Source: Aurantiochytrium sp. KH105
Lineage: Eukaryota > Sar > Bigyra > Thraustochytrida > Thraustochytriidae
Length of the DNA stretch: 64,000 nt
Direction of reading: 5' to 3'
NCBI GenBank assembly: GCA_003116975.1
Contig: BGKB01000015.1
Coordinates: 558,001 to 622,000 of the forward strand
A program made the translations under genes and the position numbers. Below are positions 62,901-64,000 of the stretch, one piece after another. Every line of letters begins with the position of its first letter. Position 1 is the stretch's first letter. The notes beneath the pieces are model-generated. The model had not been told where the DNA came from. It saw only the letters and a program-made list of their open reading frames with translations, and did not search any database.

Positions 62901-64000
62901 CCTTTGCGGCGCCAGCACCCGCAGCGCCACCTTCCCCGGAAGGCTGCTGCGAGCCTGCCCAATACTTGAGAAAGGCATTGTAGTCGATAGTCTGTCTACC
63001 ACTGGCTGCACGACTGCCGTTCGTCCGCGCTGTTGCGGCTGGGATCGAGACCCCGTTCACCCGTGCCATGAGCTGCCGGAGCTGATCGCTTGTGCACTCG
63101 AATCCAAGCTCCAAGATGGCGCTGTGAAACTCGTCCCATGTCACGGTCCCATCTCCATTGCGGTCAAAGTAGCGAAAAGTTTCTTGCAGAGGAATGTTCA
63201 TGGTTTCTGCGCTTGCGATGAAGTCTTGTAGGTCCGTTTCCAGAAGCGCAATAGGATCGTCGTTTGTTGATTTGCCGCTCATTGGACTCGTGGGACTCGC
63301 AGGGCTTGCCATTGGCGACGCGCGCGATGGGGATTGACGATTGTTGCGCAGTCGTGTCTGCTGGGGCCGTCCGATCGCAGCTTGCACGAACTCGTTATAG
63401 TGAATTTTGCCGTTTTCTTCGAGATCAAGTGAGTCTTCGAGATGCTTGAGCTCAACTTGCTCGAGACGAATGCCTAGTGCTGCGATCGCACATCGGAAGT
63501 CGCGTTTCGTGATGGTGCCATTTTGAACGAGGTCAAAATGCTGAAAGGGCTTACAGACGGTGTGGCGATCAGCCCTTCGGCGCGAAAGCTGCATCTGAAC
63601 TTTGCGCACGGCAGCACGGACATGAGGCGTGCTCGTCGGCGGCTCGATCTGCTGAATGAACTCTTTGAAGTCGACAAAGCCATCATTATTGGCATCCAAA
63701 AAATGAACTAGACGCTCCACTTCCTTTTCTTGAAGCCGCAGATCCAGCCTTCGCAAGACATCAAGAAAGTCGTCAAGACTGAGCACGCCATCGCGCTTGT
63801 GATCATTCTTCCCAAAGAGATCCTGAAGCCACGACTCGCCGCTTGCTTTCGCGCGCTCAGTATGTGTCCTGGCGACTCCCAAGCGAATGCGTTTGATGAT
63901 GCGCATGACGGACATGCGCTCTTCCTCGACCCCAATCATGCGTAGAAATGCTGGGTAGTCGATTGCGCCATCAAGATGAGGAACACCATACTCGTTCATG
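56920..64000 (-). CDS. Giant EF-hand / SAM-domain scaffold protein, 5' incomplete
   Basis: An intronless frame of about 2,360 codons that runs off the right edge of the window; the ATG at 63999 reads as an internal Met because it falls inside an EF-hand (NEYGVPHLDGAIDYPAF). About nine EF-hand loops occupy the complement of about 62625-63999; several are canonical (DANNDGFVDFKEF, DRNGDGTVTWDEF, DLNGDGTISIEEF), others degenerate. Three SAM-like domains follow (about 61830-62030, 61610-61805, 61280-61480). Then come another EF-hand-like segment (about 60830-60905), a Tudor/agenet-like module with RVRYGGGSALYDA (about 60400-60550), a SPRY-like stretch (about 60070-60370), and a second RYGGGS module (about 59410-59560). 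A further beta-rich segment is at about 58550-58870. A module at about 57700-58010 has two PEKPW motifs. A Gln/Arg coiled coil precedes the C terminus. Expected role: Ca2+-regulated cytoskeletal or signalling scaffold. TGA at the complement of 56920-56922. Confidence 0.85.
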   Translation of the reverse strand, partial: MNEYGVPHLDGAIDYPAFLRMIGVEEERMSVMRIIKRIRLGVARTHTERAKASGESWLQDLFGKNDHKRDGVLSLDDFLDVLRRLDLRLQEKEVERLVHFLDANNDGFVDFKEFIQQIEPPTSTPHVRAAVRKVQMQLSRRRADRHTVCKPFQHFDLVQNGTITKRDFRCAIAALGIRLEQVELKHLEDSLDLEENGKIHYNEFVQAAIGRPQQTRLRNNRQSPSRASPMASPASPTSPMSGKSTNDDPIALLETDLQDFIASAETMNIPLQETFRYFDRNGDGTVTWDEFHSAILELGFECTSDQLRQLMARVNGVSIPAATARTNGSRAASGRQTIDYNAFLKYWAGSQQPSGEGGAAGAGAAKDPRSERDIMKLVKKLRRELQSFLLESNKRGIKASDVFSHFDLNGDGTISIEEFEMALADIFADHEQFDERVLRRFTETLDDSKDGVVDYFEFLGIKRSVVAGAAMQDAAAESKKQSWQSLFGSRQIEKQRRSSLAVARFAIETILGAVATEVEEQGPIWQAQRRARIARLNNASFIQQNASAVRERVYCARKARVIPSKLPESESDLASNTLEETSGRSTATAPSSKSIERRMRIAKRMYVAEMAAARMAEEAAMRAEEAAEAKRLRSVEEGALRHALHAIGDVVFFASRASVVEFLDSIGLARFQDRISATSYLGRSDCYTFPLGNDQDMLSVLGTGSTIVARKVKRELLRLLHADIIPSGDPDPARWPSTQVSRFAATCGLDAAQFEALEIDGEALLELSVAEALDEIQACNEVALQALLFRAAYMHFLAQSQGSRGHDEMSIASSTGTKHPSGRVFRSLVLDDATLPRPNEAPIDEWGTRDVVQLMSSLELPVDEVLALGVDGETLLELSDEEIARELGLRGPQLTKFRGAIEAVRQPPWMALGTGPYFEARLAASTSKDKLSIVRQDSELECTMLRVGREHDIWVHVGPALSEAFQVAQRVLRAGSEQERAKLVLAENAAGDTERAAKALTVTTADIDAEEGRVMEFIQHATRSGLPVLETFKSRDDQGDESLSLFKFEEALLALGYNCEDLGLLRVTLQSRLRDENRKTCIAYRSFYVRCLNCAEFHQPFFTKSGSSQKMAFSSDGSMVSLLMESCAPDGQPASHSGSDAAEDVKIDLQRTVRVRYGGGSALYDATIVCDHKNGSYDVQFEETGEVRVVPFDWIEFRSPALPSRATSSSRVLSLQLASCEPSFSRGIHVWRMTIRHLVNDVALGVSTRRGGKRRFVGMDCRGNLICQGYSAAKVRSMQRFARLNKRGYSVGESILVRLDLDAQELHLFLAPQALDTKACIDDLEELARIRLQEVHKMHDVSSSTQTIRSFVRRKKEQIEKFLQRKMEHHQRVVPVSVISCELFELGLEARETDLFAFLQPFLHRRKDGIDPVAMLEGLNLASDKRWESDSEDDDADVNMQIRAHAASYEPGILLRGAGDAVQIVEARKATSTLAQAKLGALVQVRYGGGSTWYEGKIVDIEKSEDGGAPTFGIQYEDGETEFGVRMSNMRISRQEQAPTQAPQSRLFLQLYCRLLAYMAPVSVNQREDRLAQRQAKMLEKSRRSASVRGRYWQQGQHHEVEIASPEGPGASVPTRSGASSVRNSFATRPQAQATQVQMRGSTFSDVGGLRTQELLRKRLNTPHPVNWSQTTSVQHQFYAPLAIKQQGGDRSEGQSESEYASSRVPEAVVSDQAWTLVGSVDVETMQKVSCGEAGIPVSLRLDAPSNRSYYRICFMGILGTVSPSGVFTKIQAPVEPVRAVMNKSRVRIGGGWEHDVFDSLAESDNADFSAGRFFLLSGAITAHGKEKSEAAADSRVNVKKRQSSTSKKRAKANQIGGLPQPPYRGMQAGAPAINQRSGTGPAQPVPVRTIDIEDMGRSNEFMASNQERSFQQEEEEVSSADRPNTSSQPDGPYMDERIEDDHNSATDTMRGRSPHRKAHRKDPHLSQSPSRRFRSPPRTSSLQASFSEDEKIVIDRWLHFAKLNEYGEPHDMVDEFEALGSRENRMRNRFQNVAFIHPEKPWFNMARERGWLPGREEQRKIRHWVRRTKTQRPSRKLTTQTLYEALVEGFPEKPWLERVPQKDRSGNKKDKTGATDVSQDRFVAKQAVSLKKKGAVSPQKKNRKKAHLDGGRSQVSLGVAASTSAQGRVQQELERGMDHVKRNLQRIDEDIKKLHEIRAGLDLHSDAQLQHISRDLAKLYETKAGLEAIAEKKHVVNADELRRIAQVKALEATLQANEEAQLAWEREQRLRQAQRLQLQQAQVDRRETRLQHLEAEVRANAQRQSWAQRVDDAFVAQGGRAEATEATVRAQRLDYGGEDEDQAALERAVSRTGKNIPL

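Noticed and set aside
1-64000. tRNA, rRNA, CRISPR, transposon or virus-like remnants
   Set aside because: Scanned by eye for T-arm-like words, conserved rRNA words, spaced repeats, reverse transcriptase, integrase or transposase motifs; none found. A profile search could still reveal degraded copies.

Overview
This is a nuclear chromosome segment from a GC-rich, intron-poor unicellular eukaryote. The evidence is long intronless ORFs with mitochondrial presequences, C2H2 zinc fingers, a tubby protein, a CaM-kinase-like kinase, a cyclic-nucleotide-gated-type K+ channel, EF-hand/SAM proteins and polyglutamine regulators. One gene (PDX2) has two short GT-AG introns. A plant/bacterial-type 2-isopropylmalate synthase, PDX2, COQ3, very large multidomain proteins and CAG-rich coding DNA would fit a stramenopile, most likely a thraustochytrid/labyrinthulid. 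That placement is inference, not something the sequence proves.

Layout, left to right. 1-16122 (+): 5'-incomplete giant protein with ConA-like, SPRY, ZZ, MIB/HERC2-like and BIRC6-type ubiquitin-conjugating domains. 16311-17439 (-): tubby-like protein with one out-of-frame base. 19536-21329 (+): mitochondrial LeuA. 21754-24822 (-): Gln-rich putative coactivator. 25911-27836 and 28226-29308 (-): tandem WD40 genes, one with two propellers and one with a single propeller, both ending in a CaaX-like tetrapeptide. 30016-30891 (-): COQ3. 31446-33449 (-): zinc-finger protein. 33450-38163: 4.7 kb with no convincing gene, full of short tandem repeats. 38164-39129 and 39559-41094 (+): two unrecognised proteins. 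41529-44345 (-): K+ channel. 45304-46325 (-): three-exon PDX2. 47141-48835 (-): importin-alpha-like ARM protein. 49983-51062 (-): CaMK-like kinase. 53635-54708 (+): single-pass membrane protein with a 16-Cys, six-CX3C domain. 55659-56723 (+): Sfi1-like protein. 56920-64000 (-): 5'-incomplete EF-hand/SAM scaffold.

The genes do not form one pathway. The metabolic genes (leucine, ubiquinone, vitamin B6) show biosynthetic competence. Several others are consistent with Ca2+, cyclic-nucleotide and membrane-tethered signalling. The most notable items are the E2 megaprotein architecture, the two WD40 proteins with probable prenylation signals, the CX3C membrane protein, and a recurrent five-base period in otherwise unrelated noncoding arrays. 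I saw no rRNA, tRNA, CRISPR, retroelement or virus-like sequence.
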